Source: a virus
Strand: one strand, 5' to 3'
Virus record (IMG/VR): IMGVR_UViG_3300001796_000073
Location: 1-41,965 of that record
Length of the DNA stretch: 41,965 nt
Shown here: positions 8,055 to 14,811 of the stretch, one piece after another
Position numbering within the stretch: position 1 is the stretch's first letter
Layout of the letters: each line of letters starts with the position of its first letter
Notes under the pieces: generated by a model
Databases searched by the model: none
Told to the model about the DNA's origin: nothing
Seen by the model: only the letters and a program-made list of their open reading frames with translations
Made by a program: the position numbers and the translations under genes

Positions 8055-8229
8055 GATGAAATTCCTCCATCGAAAGGGAAATCAGCCGGTCGGCCTTCGC
8101 CAGGAAGTGGCCCATCCACGACGGGCTGTCCTTGGCCTCAAGCGAATCGCCCAGCGCCACCAATTCAGCGCTGAGGCTGGCCATCTGCGCCGGGGTCACG
8201 GGGTAAAGGCCGGAAGTCGATGTCAGCAT
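8047..8229 (-). CDS. 60-residue early protein, unknown
   Basis: ATG at 8229. The product begins MLTSTSGLYPVTPAQMASLS and continues as helices (LVALGDSLEAK; LAKADRLISLSMEEFHRA). The GGAGG ribosome site of the next gene lies within its last codons. It overlaps the upstream gene's end by 7 bases. The function is unknown. Confidence 0.5.
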   Translation of the reverse strand: MLTSTSGLYPVTPAQMASLSAELVALGDSLEAKDSPSWMGHFLAKADRLISLSMEEFHRA

Positions 8230-8534
8230 TTCACACCGCCTTCCTGTTGCTCGACCTGCTGGATATGCGCCTCAAGGTCCGCTGCCGCCGCCGCCATACA
8301 GACGGACAAGTCGCGCAATTGCGCTGGCGTGACATCCCAGAGAGAAAATGACGCTCTCTGAGTTCCAGCATCCTTGGTGATGCCGATATACACATCAACA
8401 GAAAGAAGTGAAGTCAGCTTTTCTTCGTCGTTTTTTCTCCAATGCGTATGTTCGAACTCGGTGTCGCCAATCTTTGACGAAAGGCGGTAGTGCTTTTCTG
8501 GAACAAAACGAGGGGTTTCCTTTTTCGCCTTCAT
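8223..8534 (-). CDS. 103-residue early protein, unknown
   Basis: The start is ATG 8534, sharing bases with the recombinase stop (GTGATG; a GTG at 8537 is equally possible). The N-terminus is basic (KAKKETPRFVPEKHYRLSSK), with a beta-rich middle (SLLSVDVYIGITKDAG) and a helical end (QLRDLSVCMAAAAADLEAHI). The local DNA at 8350-8530 is more AT-rich than its neighbours, hinting at recent acquisition. No family is recognised. Confidence 0.5.
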   Translation of the reverse strand: MKAKKETPRFVPEKHYRLSSKIGDTEFEHTHWRKNDEEKLTSLLSVDVYIGITKDAGTQRASFSLWDVTPAQLRDLSVCMAAAAADLEAHIQQVEQQEGGVKC

Positions 8535-9175
8535 CACGCAGCCCTCAACTCAAACGCCCGGCGGGCCTGGGCCTTGGTGATGCGCTTGCGGCAGCGCCAG
8601 GCGGTTTCCACGGCCAGGCCGGGGTCGTCGTCGCGGCTCATCGTCAGGTAATGGCCGCAAGTACGCGGGTCGGCGTGGCCCAGCAGGCTGGCCAGGCGGA
8701 TGCAGGTTTCGGTCGGGCTCGCCGTACTCATGCGGCAGAACTCGGCGCCGAAGGTGTGACGCAGCCAGTGCGGGCTAAGGCGATCATCCACCCCGGCTTC
8801 ACGCGCCCAGTGCTTCAAGCGCAACTGGAACGCCCTGGGCGTCAGCGGCTGGCCGTCGCGCCCCGGGACCAGCGGACCTTCAGCGCCCGCCAGGCGCAAC
8901 AAATCCGCAAAAGCCTCCCGGGCCTCGCCACGCAAATACACAAACAAATCGCACGCCTCGCCCTTCCGGCGGCTCGCCGGCACCAGCAAGCGCTCGATCG
9001 ACAGCGCCGCCTTCACCTCGGCCACCGTCAGCGACAAAAATTCGCTGATCCGCATGCCCGTCGTCAGCAGCGCCCGAAACACAGCAAAGTCCCGCGCCGC
9101 ATCCTTCCGCCGCCCCATCACCTGACGCAGCAAACGCTCCTCTTTGAGCGTCAAACACCGGTTGCTCGTTCCCAT
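8534..9175 (-). CDS. short tyrosine recombinase (integrase catalytic domain only)
   Basis: 213 residues. The full catalytic set is visible: Arg42 in GMRISE, a probable Lys71 (SRRKGE), His136 and Arg139 in PHWLRHTFG, His167 in LLGHAD, and Tyr176 in CGHYLTM. The N-terminal arm- and core-binding domain of typical phage integrases (over 300 residues) is missing, and the protein starts directly at the catalytic fold. ATG 9175 is preceded by GAGGAG. Known: the fold cuts and religates DNA via the Tyr. Inferred: integration/excision or resolution of genome multimers. It sits inside the early operon, not next to a recognisable att site. Confidence 0.85.
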   Translation of the reverse strand: MGTSNRCLTLKEERLLRQVMGRRKDAARDFAVFRALLTTGMRISEFLSLTVAEVKAALSIERLLVPASRRKGEACDLFVYLRGEAREAFADLLRLAGAEGPLVPGRDGQPLTPRAFQLRLKHWAREAGVDDRLSPHWLRHTFGAEFCRMSTASPTETCIRLASLLGHADPRTCGHYLTMSRDDDPGLAVETAWRCRKRITKAQARRAFELRAA

Positions 9176-9258
9176 CTCGCAACTCCTCAAAAGCCTGCGC
9201 ATCAAGGGCTGCGCAGATGCCCAGAAAAAAGAACATCAGAACGAAGGCCTTCAGCCAG

Positions 9259-9708
9259 TCACTCATCGACCAGCCCTGCCAGTCGGGCGCGAATGTCCAG
9301 AATCGTCTGCACCGCCCGGTAAGCCTCGCGGCAGATTTCGTTCATTTCGGCGGGCGTCACGCGGCCATCGGCCAGCGCCTGCTGAACCACGTTGGCAAAG
9401 CGGCCCACCTGGGTATCGCGGGAAAGGAAGAGATCGAGCAGCGCCTGGTCGCTGGCCTCATCGGAGGGCGAAGGGCGGCGGATTGCCACGAAGCCGAGCG
9501 CGTCGGCAAAGGCGTGCAGGATGCGCGGGTCGCCGGTCGCCAGCGACATCGCCACGGCGGTGCCCAGCCCCAGCTTGGCGGTTTCGCATCCCGGCGACAG
9601 CTCATTGAGGAAGGTGCCCGGATGTTTGTCCAGGCGGGCCGCCAGGCCAACCGCACCCCGGTCGGGGAAATCATGCGCTACGCGGTACGCAGCATCCAGA
9701 ACGTTCAT
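9259..9708 (-). CDS. CII-like phage regulatory protein (CP76/phage_CII family)
   Basis: 149 residues. The opening MNVLDAAYRVAHDFPDRGAV and the following LAARLDKHPGTFLNELSPG helix-turn-helix-like stretch match my memory of the phage regulatory CII (CP76) family of P2-like and other temperate phages, whose members promote lysogeny or replication control. The ATG at 9708 is clear. The gene follows the antirepressor after 140 bases carrying nested inverted repeats, a position similar to lambda cII behind tR1. The 83-base gap downstream, before the recombinase start, holds no supported gene. Confidence 0.7.
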   Translation of the reverse strand: MNVLDAAYRVAHDFPDRGAVGLAARLDKHPGTFLNELSPGCETAKLGLGTAVAMSLATGDPRILHAFADALGFVAIRRPSPSDEASDQALLDLFLSRDTQVGRFANVVQQALADGRVTPAEMNEICREAYRAVQTILDIRARLAGLVDE

Positions 9709-9775
9709 GTGAACCAGCTCCCATCACTCACTAGCCAGCGAGAAGGGACCGAGGGAAACTGGCGACGCTGACAAA

Positions 9776-9842
9776 GCGAACCAGCAACCGGTTGATCCCA
9801 TCTCAACCATCGCCCCTCGCCGGTTCGCACCCAGGGAGGGGC
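9776..9842. repeat. nested, mutually exclusive inverted repeats in the early leader
   Basis: Three inverted repeats overlap here. GCGAACC (9776-9782) pairs with GGTTCGC (9822-9828). Inside it, GGTTGA (9790-9795) pairs with TCAACC (9803-9808). GCCCCTC (9812-9818) pairs with GAGGGGC (9836-9842), which excludes the first pairing. It fills the 140-base gap between the antirepressor and the CII-like gene, so an attenuator or operator role is possible. No T-run follows, so it is not a standard terminator. Confidence 0.5.
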
Positions 9843-9848
9843 AAAACC

Positions 9849-10397
9849 CTATTCCGTGCCGTTCAACTCAAGCTGATAGGGGATGTTCAGATCGCCAGCC
9901 AAGCCCTTCAGGATCACGCTGAGCGCCTTGCGATCTTCGAGGTCAGGCGCGACGCGCTTTTCCTTCGCAACAGCAAGGAAGGTGCGGATGGCGGTATTAC
10001 GCGAAGCCTTCTCGCGGAACATGTCACCCTTGGCTAGTTCGTACTGGTGCAGAACGTCATCCCATTCCTGATGCTTGGCTTCCAGCCAGTCGGCGGCATC
10101 CACATTGCCGTTTGCTCGAACACGGTCAGGGTTGATCGTGGAGAGAAAGGAAGCCACCCGGTCAACGCGAATCGCGACCATTTCACGATCCTGACCTGCG
10201 CCCCCCATAAGGGGGGTGCAGATACCAAGTCGGCGGGCCAAATAGCCACCCTGAACCTTCATTCTTTGGTTCTCCCACTTCAAGCCGATCACATCGCAAA
10301 TCGGCTTCAGCGGAACACGCTGATAGCCATCCTCACCGTCGACAATCGGCAACACCACGCCGCCGAACGCCAGTCCAATAGAAATCACCTTGCTCAT
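9849..10397 (-). CDS. phage antirepressor (P22_AR_N-type)
   Basis: 182 residues. The N-terminal half (GVVLPIVDGEDGYQRVPLKP, then ICDVIGLKWENQRMKV) matches the P22-type antirepressor N-terminal domain, which binds repressors to trigger lytic growth. The C-terminal half is helical and basic (FLAVAKEKRVAPDLEDRKAL). The ATG overlaps the Cro-like stop (ATGA) and has GAGGAG upstream. As the second gene of the leftward early transcript, it is probably shut by the repressor in the lysogen. TAG ends it. Confidence 0.85.
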   Translation of the reverse strand: MSKVISIGLAFGGVVLPIVDGEDGYQRVPLKPICDVIGLKWENQRMKVQGGYLARRLGICTPLMGGAGQDREMVAIRVDRVASFLSTINPDRVRANGNVDAADWLEAKHQEWDDVLHQYELAKGDMFREKASRNTAIRTFLAVAKEKRVAPDLEDRKALSVILKGLAGDLNIPYQLELNGTE

Positions 10398-10594
10398 GCT
10401 GCTTTCTCCTCAGGGAACAAAACCTGCTCAACCGACAGGCCAAGCGCCTCGGCCATCTTTTTCGCCTTGGCCGGGCTAATGCCAACCAGCCCGCGCTCAA
10501 TGCGAGAGATAGATCCCGGTGTCACGCCAACACTCTTGGCCAGGTCGTACACCGTCAGCCCTTTGAGTTTTCGTGCCTTCTTAATCTCGGTCAT
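10394..10594 (-). CDS. Cro-like HTH_3 repressor
   Basis: 66 residues from ATG 10594, behind GAGGC. The XRE/HTH_3 fold spans almost the whole protein (TVYDLAKSVGVTPGSISRIE is the turn region). It is the first gene of the leftward early operon, diverging from the larger HTH repressor across a 90-base operator region. Size and place are those of Cro. Longer readings run back through the operators and are not plausible. Confidence 0.85.
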   Translation of the reverse strand: MTEIKKARKLKGLTVYDLAKSVGVTPGSISRIERGLVGISPAKAKKMAEALGLSVEQVLFPEEKAA

Positions 10595-10684
10595 TTGTTG
10601 TGCCTCACAAAACAGATGCCTAATTGTTGTGTTTTGCAAAACGTTTGTCAACTGGTTGTGTTTTTGTTGTGTAATTCGCAACAA
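10595..10684. promoter_or_regulatory. lysis-lysogeny switch: operators and face-to-face promoters
   Basis: This 90-bp AT-rich gap holds three exact TTGTTGTG octamers (10595, 10624, 10664), a TTGTGCCTCACAA inverted repeat (10598-10610), the perfect palindrome GTTTTGCAAAAC (10631-10642), and TTGTTG paired with CAACAA (10664-10669 and 10679-10684). These look like operators for the two HTH repressors. The leftward promoter has a consensus TTGACA (complement of 10646-10651), 17 bases, then AACAAT (complement of 10623-10628), with the palindrome in its spacer. Confidence 0.75.
10645..10675 (+). promoter_or_regulatory. probable repressor-maintenance promoter, leaderless start
   Basis: TTGTCA (10645-10650) and TGTAAT (10670-10675) are 19 bases apart. 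The expected transcript start falls at or just before the repressor ATG at 10685, and no Shine-Dalgarno precedes that ATG. This resembles the leaderless cI message of lambda. Its -35 shares bases with the opposing early promoter's -35. Confidence 0.5.
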
Positions 10685-11014
10685 ATGAACCTAGGCAAAG
10701 CAATTGAGCAACTTCGCGAAGCCAAAGGGTTGAAGCAGTCGGCGCTGGCGAAGCTGGTTGGGGTTGATCGCAGCTCAATCTGCAACTACGAGGCGGGCGG
10801 CAACTACCCGAGCATTCCTGTGCTCGTTCGAATTGCCAATGTCCTAGGCGTTAACGTCTGTGAAATATTTGCAAAGGCGGAGGGCGTGGCGCTGGAAATC
10901 AGGTCAGAAACCCCGGATCAGACCAAGACACGATTGATGCTTGAGTCGCTTGATCAGCGCGACCTTTACAAGGTCGCTGCCATCGCTGAAATCATCAAAG
11001 GAGATGGGAAGTGA
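10685..11014 (+). CDS. CI-like HTH_3 phage repressor, short form
   Basis: 109 residues. N-terminal XRE/HTH_3 domain (KGLKQSALAKLVGVDRSSIC as helix-turn-helix, residues about 15-35). The C-terminal part (about 66-109) is charged and helical (TPDQTKTRLMLESLDQRDLY). There is no LexA-like S24 protease domain, so RecA-stimulated self-cleavage is not expected and the antirepressor may do the induction. The ATG lacks a ribosome site, consistent with leaderless translation. Its stop overlaps the next gene's GTG. Confidence 0.85.
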   Translation: MNLGKAIEQLREAKGLKQSALAKLVGVDRSSICNYEAGGNYPSIPVLVRIANVLGVNVCEIFAKAEGVALEIRSETPDQTKTRLMLESLDQRDLYKVAAIAEIIKGDGK

Positions 11015-11241
11015 GTATTCCGCCGCTATCCACGATCACAATCGAGCATCAAGGTCGCCGCTACACCGGCCAATACCGCGTTCTACCGACAAATGAATGC
11101 GAAGTTTTTCACAGTCGGGCAACCAAGCGGGCCACACTGTCTCTCTCGCACGCAGAAGGTCTGGCGAAGCAACTACTGTTCGAGATCGTAGCTCGCGATA
11201 ATCGAGGGGTTCCCGACCCGCTTGATGCGCCTGCAGGTTGA
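11011..11241 (+). CDS. 76-residue protein in the lysogeny operon, unknown
   Basis: The GTG start overlaps the repressor TGA (GTGA) and has AGGAG upstream. The product has an EHQGRRYTGQYRVLP beta-like N-half and a helical C-half (SLSHAEGLAKQLLFEIVA), and ends DPLDAPAG. No family is recognised. Co-transcription with the repressor suggests expression in the lysogen. Its 3' two thirds overlap an opposing frame with its own strong ribosome site. Confidence 0.6.
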   Translation: MSIPPLSTITIEHQGRRYTGQYRVLPTNECEVFHSRATKRATLSLSHAEGLAKQLLFEIVARDNRGVPDPLDAPAG

Positions 11242-11353
11242 AATAGGCGTCGATGAACATCAGCAGATCATCATCCCTCTGCCCCTGGTCAAGTCGTAAC
11301 TGGATGAACGCGCCAAGCGCAAAAATGGCTGCCCCGATATCTTCAGGTTTCAT
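11036..11353 (-). CDS. possible antisense-overlapping small protein
   Basis: ATG at 11353 is preceded by a near-perfect GGAGGTGAT, the best ribosome site of this region. The first 40 residues look like a real protein (KPEDIGAAIFALGAFIQLRL, DDDLLMFIDAYFNLQAHQ) with one hydrophobic helix. The rest runs antisense to the plus-strand gene for 206 bp and may be less meaningful. 105 residues if read to its first stop. Either a true tail-to-tail overlap or a gene with a foreign 3' end. Confidence 0.45.
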   Translation of the reverse strand: MKPEDIGAAIFALGAFIQLRLDQGQRDDDLLMFIDAYFNLQAHQAGREPLDYRELRSRTVVASPDLLRARETVWPAWLPDCEKLRIHLSVERGIGRCSGDLDARL

Positions 11354-11407
11354 AATCACCTCCGCTAACACTATCCAGTAGCTGCGCAGAAATAATAAGG
11401 GGGCCAA

Positions 11408-12067
11408 ATGCCGACCAATCGCCTCGCAATCAAGATCAGCATCGTTCGACCGGAAGGCGCTGCCGCAGCAGCAGGCATCTTGCCCGGTGACTACCTTTTG
11501 GAAGTTGGAGGATACCCAACCACCTCGCCAGAATCGCTCAGCATGGCTCTGGCAGGGCTGCAACCCGGGACGCCAGCGCTCATTGTGCGTAACGAAAAGC
11601 GAGCGACCATCACGCTCAATCCGGGAAAGCTGGATATCAGTTTCGGCGTGGAAGAAATCACCGACCCTGAAGGCGAAGCCGGGCCAGCATTATCCCCGGA
11701 GGAAGAAGAAGCGGACCGCCAGCGGCGACTGGCTGAAATCATCATCACCACCGCGCCAACAGTCGATGGCTACCGGGTCACCCACCAGCTCGGCATCGTC
11801 ACCGCCGAATGCGTCTTCGGCATGAACCTGTTCCGCGACTTCTTCGCCGCCGTCCGCGATGTCTTCGGCGGGCGCAGCGATGCCACGCAAAAAGTGCTTC
11901 GGGACGCCCGCGAAACCTGCCTGCGCGAACTCAAGGAAGAAGCCTTGTCCCGCGGCGCCAACGCCGTCATTGCGGTCAACCTCGATTACAGCGAGTTTTC
12001 CGGCGACGGGAAAAGCATGCTGTTCCTTGTGGCGTCAGGGACGGCGGTGAAAATCGAAAATTCTTGA
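11408..12067 (+). CDS. PDZ domain fused to a YbjQ/UPF0145-like domain
   Basis: 219 residues. Residues about 10-75 form a PDZ-like domain (GAAAAAGILPGDYLLEVGG is the carboxylate-loop region). A charged linker (EEEEADRQRRLAE) follows. Residues about 112-217 match the YbjQ/heavy-metal-binding beta-alpha fold (VDGYRVTHQLGIVTAECVFG; ALSRGANAVIAVNLDYSEF). ATG follows AAGGGGG. Known: YbjQ-like proteins form pentamers of uncertain role. Known phage functions do not need it, so it looks like a cargo gene in the lysogenic block. There is no signal peptide. Confidence 0.75.
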   Translation: MPTNRLAIKISIVRPEGAAAAAGILPGDYLLEVGGYPTTSPESLSMALAGLQPGTPALIVRNEKRATITLNPGKLDISFGVEEITDPEGEAGPALSPEEEEADRQRRLAEIIITTAPTVDGYRVTHQLGIVTAECVFGMNLFRDFFAAVRDVFGGRSDATQKVLRDARETCLRELKEEALSRGANAVIAVNLDYSEFSGDGKSMLFLVASGTAVKIENS

Positions 12068-12078
12068 TCCGGTTTTGA

Positions 12079-12114
12079 TTGACTAATTACCGTGGTGTGA
12101 TGGTAGTATTACCG
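12079..12114 (+). promoter_or_regulatory. promoter with operator-like element for the RHH-like gene
   Basis: TTGACT (12079-12084) and TAGTAT (12104-12109) lie 19 bases apart. Two direct ATTACCG repeats sit 22 bp apart (12086 and 12108), about two helical turns. GGTGTGATGGTAGTAT (12094-12109) matches the reverse complement of 12903-12918 at 14 of 16 bases, so one regulator probably binds both promoters. Confidence 0.5.
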
Positions 12115-12137
12115 AAATCATCAACCACGGAGGCACC

Positions 12138-12608
12138 ATGTCAACCAAAGCCCAACGCAGCACCATCCATCTCGCCGCCCCTATCGTCGAAGCCCTCGAC
12201 CTCGACAAGGATGCCGGCGAATCCCTCTCCGGCCGCATCGCCGTCATCGTTGAGCGTTACCGCCAGATCGTCGCCGATCACTGTCCTGACCTCAGCAAAA
12301 ACGAATGGCTGGCCTGCATGGACGTCATGAACGGCATGTTCACCGGCATGGGCGACGCCATCGCCACTAAATTCCTCTGGGCCAGCGTCGACGACGCCTG
12401 CAGCATGGAAGGCCTGGCCGAAAAGTGGGAAATCGACGGCCCCGCCCTGGTCAAGAAGCTGCGCGCCCTCGATACCGCCGGCTGCGTCGCCGTCGCCGAA
12501 ATTGGCCGGCGCTTCTGGTCCCGTGCCAGCGGCAAAAGCGCCAGCGAAGCCCTGGAACTCGCCCTGGCGCTGATCAAGAACCCGCCGCCGCTGCTGCCGG
12601 GGGAATAA
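12138..12608 (+). CDS. 156-residue protein with ribbon-helix-helix-like N-terminus
   Basis: ATG 12138 follows CGGAGG. The N-terminus (AQRSTIHLAAPIVEALDLDK, then SLSGRIAVIVERYRQIV) has the strand-helix-helix pattern of Arc/CopG-type repressors. The C-terminal part is helical (EGLAEKWEIDGPALVKKLRA; SASEALELALALIKNPP). Its own promoter carries repeats, so autoregulation is plausible. It is the first gene of a plus-strand group that seems plasmid- or phage-accessory in nature. The function is inferred only. Confidence 0.6.
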   Translation: MSTKAQRSTIHLAAPIVEALDLDKDAGESLSGRIAVIVERYRQIVADHCPDLSKNEWLACMDVMNGMFTGMGDAIATKFLWASVDDACSMEGLAEKWEIDGPALVKKLRALDTAGCVAVAEIGRRFWSRASGKSASEALELALALIKNPPPLLPGE

Positions 12609-12611
12609 CCC

Positions 12612-12872
12612 ATGAACGTCTTCCCCATCCCCGATACCCTCGCCGACAAATACAAAGGCGGCGGCCATGCCCTGGCCGCTGTCACCGGCGGCAAGATCGT
12701 CGGCCTGGTTTACTTGCGCGATGCCCTGCCCGATTACGACGACGGCGAGGGCATCGCGCGCCTGGCCAGCACCATCGATGATGACCGTCTCGGGTCAACC
12801 GTGCGCGAGCTGCATGCCCTCGGCGATCTCCATGTCGGTATGTGCTCATGCTGGGAATTTGTTGAGTTGTAA
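12612..12872 (+). CDS. 86-residue protein, unknown
   Basis: ATG 12612, three bases after the previous stop. Visible parts: VFPIPDTLADKYKGGGHALA, a beta-like GGKIVGLVYLRDALPDY, and a Cys-containing end (HVGMCSCWEFVEL). It is co-transcribed with the RHH-like gene. No family is recognised. The following 116 bases hold a promoter, not a gene. Confidence 0.55.
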   Translation: MNVFPIPDTLADKYKGGGHALAAVTGGKIVGLVYLRDALPDYDDGEGIARLASTIDDDRLGSTVRELHALGDLHVGMCSCWEFVEL

Positions 12873-12880
12873 AAAAACGC

Positions 12881-12918
12881 TTGACAGGTGGTTACCTGCA
12901 TCATACTATTATCACACC
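12881..12918 (+). promoter_or_regulatory. strong sigma-70 promoter with operators
   Basis: TTGACA (12881-12886), a 17-base spacer and TACTAT (12904-12909) form a near-consensus promoter about 80 bases ahead of the 353-residue gene. CAGGT/ACCTG arms (12885-12889 and 12894-12898) form an inverted repeat over the -35 and spacer. ATACTATTATCACACC (12903-12918) covers the -10 and matches the element at 12094-12109 in inverse orientation. Confidence 0.7.
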
Positions 12919-12988
12919 GCACCGGGACGGCCTCCCGGAAATCACCAAAGACGCCACCAGGCCACCTGGCAGGCGCATGGAGATAGCC

Positions 12989-14050
12989 ATGACCGACCGC
13001 ATCACCCTGATCAAGCTGGCCGTTGCCAGTCGCCCCGCAACCAAGGTTGCCGCCCGCGCCGCACTCAAGGCTGCCGGCCTCAAGCAGACCCTCGCTGACG
13101 ACCTGATCGCCGTCACTGCCGACCTCAAGACCGCAGCCGACCAGGCCCGCCGCTACAGCCGTCTGCATCGCCGTCTGGGCTACTGCCCGGTCGACGTCAC
13201 CGCGCGCCGCTGGAACGACTATTTTCAGCCCGCCGGCAAAGGCGTCAAGCTGCGCGACCCGCAACGCGGCACCCCTGGCCATCGCACCGGCCGCACCCCG
13301 GTACGCCTGCCCGCCGGCACCCCGGCCCAGCGGCTCGACGCCATGCGCCGCGAAGCCGCCATCGCCGAATACCGCAGCATCTACCGCGAAGCCGCCCACG
13401 GCGAGCTGGCCGTCACGCTCACCCGCGACCCTGCCGCCGTCGGCATCAAGCAGGCCGAGCGCCACGAGTGGGCGCAGAAGGGCGCCCGCTACAGCACCCG
13501 CTACCAGGACACCACGATCACCGTGCCGGCAGACTGGCGCGTGCGTGTCGCCCGCCGAGGCCTCGCCGACGTCGACGGCATGATGACCATCGACGCCTCG
13601 CCCCTCGAAGGCGCGCCGGCTGGCGTCGAACTGCACGCCGCCGCATGGCTCGTGCAGGGCCGGGGCACCACTGTCACCGCACAGCGCGGTGTCATCGCCC
13701 GCGCCGCTGGCCTCAGTTACCACGGCACCGACGCCAGCCAGGCGCTGGCAGGCCTCAAGCGCAAGCAGCGCGCCGCCGAATGGGATGCCACCCTGCGCAC
13801 CGCCGATCTGGCCTCGCTCATCGAAAAGGCCGGTACCGGCATCGTTGTCAGCATCGCCGACGCCCGCGCCATCGGCGCCTGCGAATACGGCATCAAGAGC
13901 TGGTGCTATCGTACCGGCCTGCCATACGACGCCGGCAGCGCCACTCTCGGCCAGGTCTATGACGCCTACCAGCGCGACCCCGCGCCGGAAGCCCGTGCCG
14001 CCATGCTGCACGCCCTGCGCCGCAGCCGCCGTCACCTCATTGCCGCCTGA
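12989..14050 (+). CDS. 353-residue basic phage protein, unknown
   Basis: ATG 12989 with GGAG 7 bases upstream; an ATG at 12977 is less well placed. The N-terminal 55 residues are Lys/Ala/Arg rich (VASRPATKVAARAALKAAGL). The middle has GYCPVDVTARRWNDYFQPAG and GTTVTAQRGVIARAAGLSYH. Near the C-terminus is IGACEYGIKSWCYRTGLPYD with two Cys. It is the largest gene of the plus-strand block, expressed from a strong controlled promoter. I do not recognise the family. A DNA-bound role is a guess from charge. Confidence 0.6.
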   Translation: MTDRITLIKLAVASRPATKVAARAALKAAGLKQTLADDLIAVTADLKTAADQARRYSRLHRRLGYCPVDVTARRWNDYFQPAGKGVKLRDPQRGTPGHRTGRTPVRLPAGTPAQRLDAMRREAAIAEYRSIYREAAHGELAVTLTRDPAAVGIKQAERHEWAQKGARYSTRYQDTTITVPADWRVRVARRGLADVDGMMTIDASPLEGAPAGVELHAAAWLVQGRGTTVTAQRGVIARAAGLSYHGTDASQALAGLKRKQRAAEWDATLRTADLASLIEKAGTGIVVSIADARAIGACEYGIKSWCYRTGLPYDAGSATLGQVYDAYQRDPAPEARAAMLHALRRSRRHLIAA

Positions 14051-14055
14051 TCGCT

Positions 14056-14259
14056 ATGATCACGGCCCCCGCCCACCACGGCGGGGCGCCAACCCGCGCC
14101 CCGCTGCAAGAATTTTCCGTGCGCGTCACCCTGGAAACAGGCGAGCGGCGCGAATACAGTGCCCTGGCCAGCAACAGCCTGGCAGCCCTCGAAACCGCCA
14201 TGGCCACTTACGGCATCTGCAAGATCGCCGTCTGGCCGAAACTCAGGAGAGTCCGTTGA
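14056..14259 (+). CDS. 67-residue protein, unknown
   Basis: It begins at ATG 14056, five bases after the upstream stop, without a clear ribosome site. The product has a beta-rich EFSVRVTLETGERREYSALA and a helical SNSLAALETAMATYGICKIA part, ending in basic LRRVR. The stop overlaps the following TTG start (TTGA). Similar small alpha-beta proteins are common next to phage ASCH genes, but the function is unknown. Confidence 0.5.
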   Translation: MITAPAHHGGAPTRAPLQEFSVRVTLETGERREYSALASNSLAALETAMATYGICKIAVWPKLRRVR

Positions 14260-14756
14260 AAACACTCGCCGTTCGCCAGCCCTGGGCCAACCACATCGCC
14301 GAAGGCTGGAAACCCATCGAGGTGCGCAGCTGGCGCACTGACTACCGGGGGCCGCTGCTCATTGTCGCCAGCGGCAAGCCCTGCATCATTGACCGGGAGG
14401 ACGGCAGCGAAAGCCTGCTGCCCACCCAGCGCCAGGTCTGCGTCGTTGATCTTGTCGACGTGCACCCCTGGTTGCGCCACGAGGCCGAAGCCGCCTGCCT
14501 GGCAGCAGAGGACTGGGATGCCGGCTTTTTCGGCTGGCACGTCGCCAACCCCCGCCACGTCTGGCCGGCAGCGCACAAGGGCAAGCTCAATCTCTACCAG
14601 ACCGACGACGCCGGGATCTACTACCTGCCGCCCGGCGTGCACAACCTCGATGCGCCGCCGCCCACCTACTGCGCCCGCTGCGGACACCCGCCGGGGCCGG
14701 ACTGGCTGGACGAAGCAGCCACCTGCCCACGTTGTAGGCTGGTGCAGAAAGGATGA
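14256..14756 (+). CDS. ASCH-domain protein with C-terminal zinc ribbon
   Basis: 166 residues from a TTG start overlapping the previous TGA, with AGGAGA 5 bases upstream. The opening KTLAVRQPWANHIAEGWKPI and the following EVRSWRTDYRGPLLIVASG are the ASCH (PUA-like, RNA-binding) signature. At the C-terminus CARC and CPRC pairs (about residues 137 and 158) form a zinc ribbon. Known: ASCH proteins bind RNA, and some act as coactivators or nucleases. It is the last gene before the bidirectional terminator. Confidence 0.8.
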   Translation: MKTLAVRQPWANHIAEGWKPIEVRSWRTDYRGPLLIVASGKPCIIDREDGSESLLPTQRQVCVVDLVDVHPWLRHEAEAACLAAEDWDAGFFGWHVANPRHVWPAAHKGKLNLYQTDDAGIYYLPPGVHNLDAPPPTYCARCGHPPGPDWLDEAATCPRCRLVQKG

Positions 14757-14783
14757 AAAAAGCCCGCTCCGGCGGGCTTTTTC
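14755..14783. terminator. bidirectional intrinsic terminator
   Basis: AGCCCGC (14761-14767), loop TCCG and GCGGGCT (14772-14778) form a 7-bp GC-rich hairpin with A-run on the left and T-run on the right. It therefore works for both strands, exactly between the convergent ASCH gene (plus) and ParB-like gene (minus). It marks the end of the late operon. Confidence 0.9.
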
Positions 14784-14811
14784 GCATCTCGACGACATCA
14801 ATGTCGCCGAC

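Noticed and set aside
8880-9266. Possible small membrane protein starting MSDWLKAFVLMFFFLG, coupled to the CII-like stop
   Set aside because: The start overlap and hydrophobic N-terminus are suggestive, but the frame then runs antiphase through the recombinase for 300 bases with shadow-like Gly/Ala composition and no nearby stop. It cannot be supported beyond about 30 residues.
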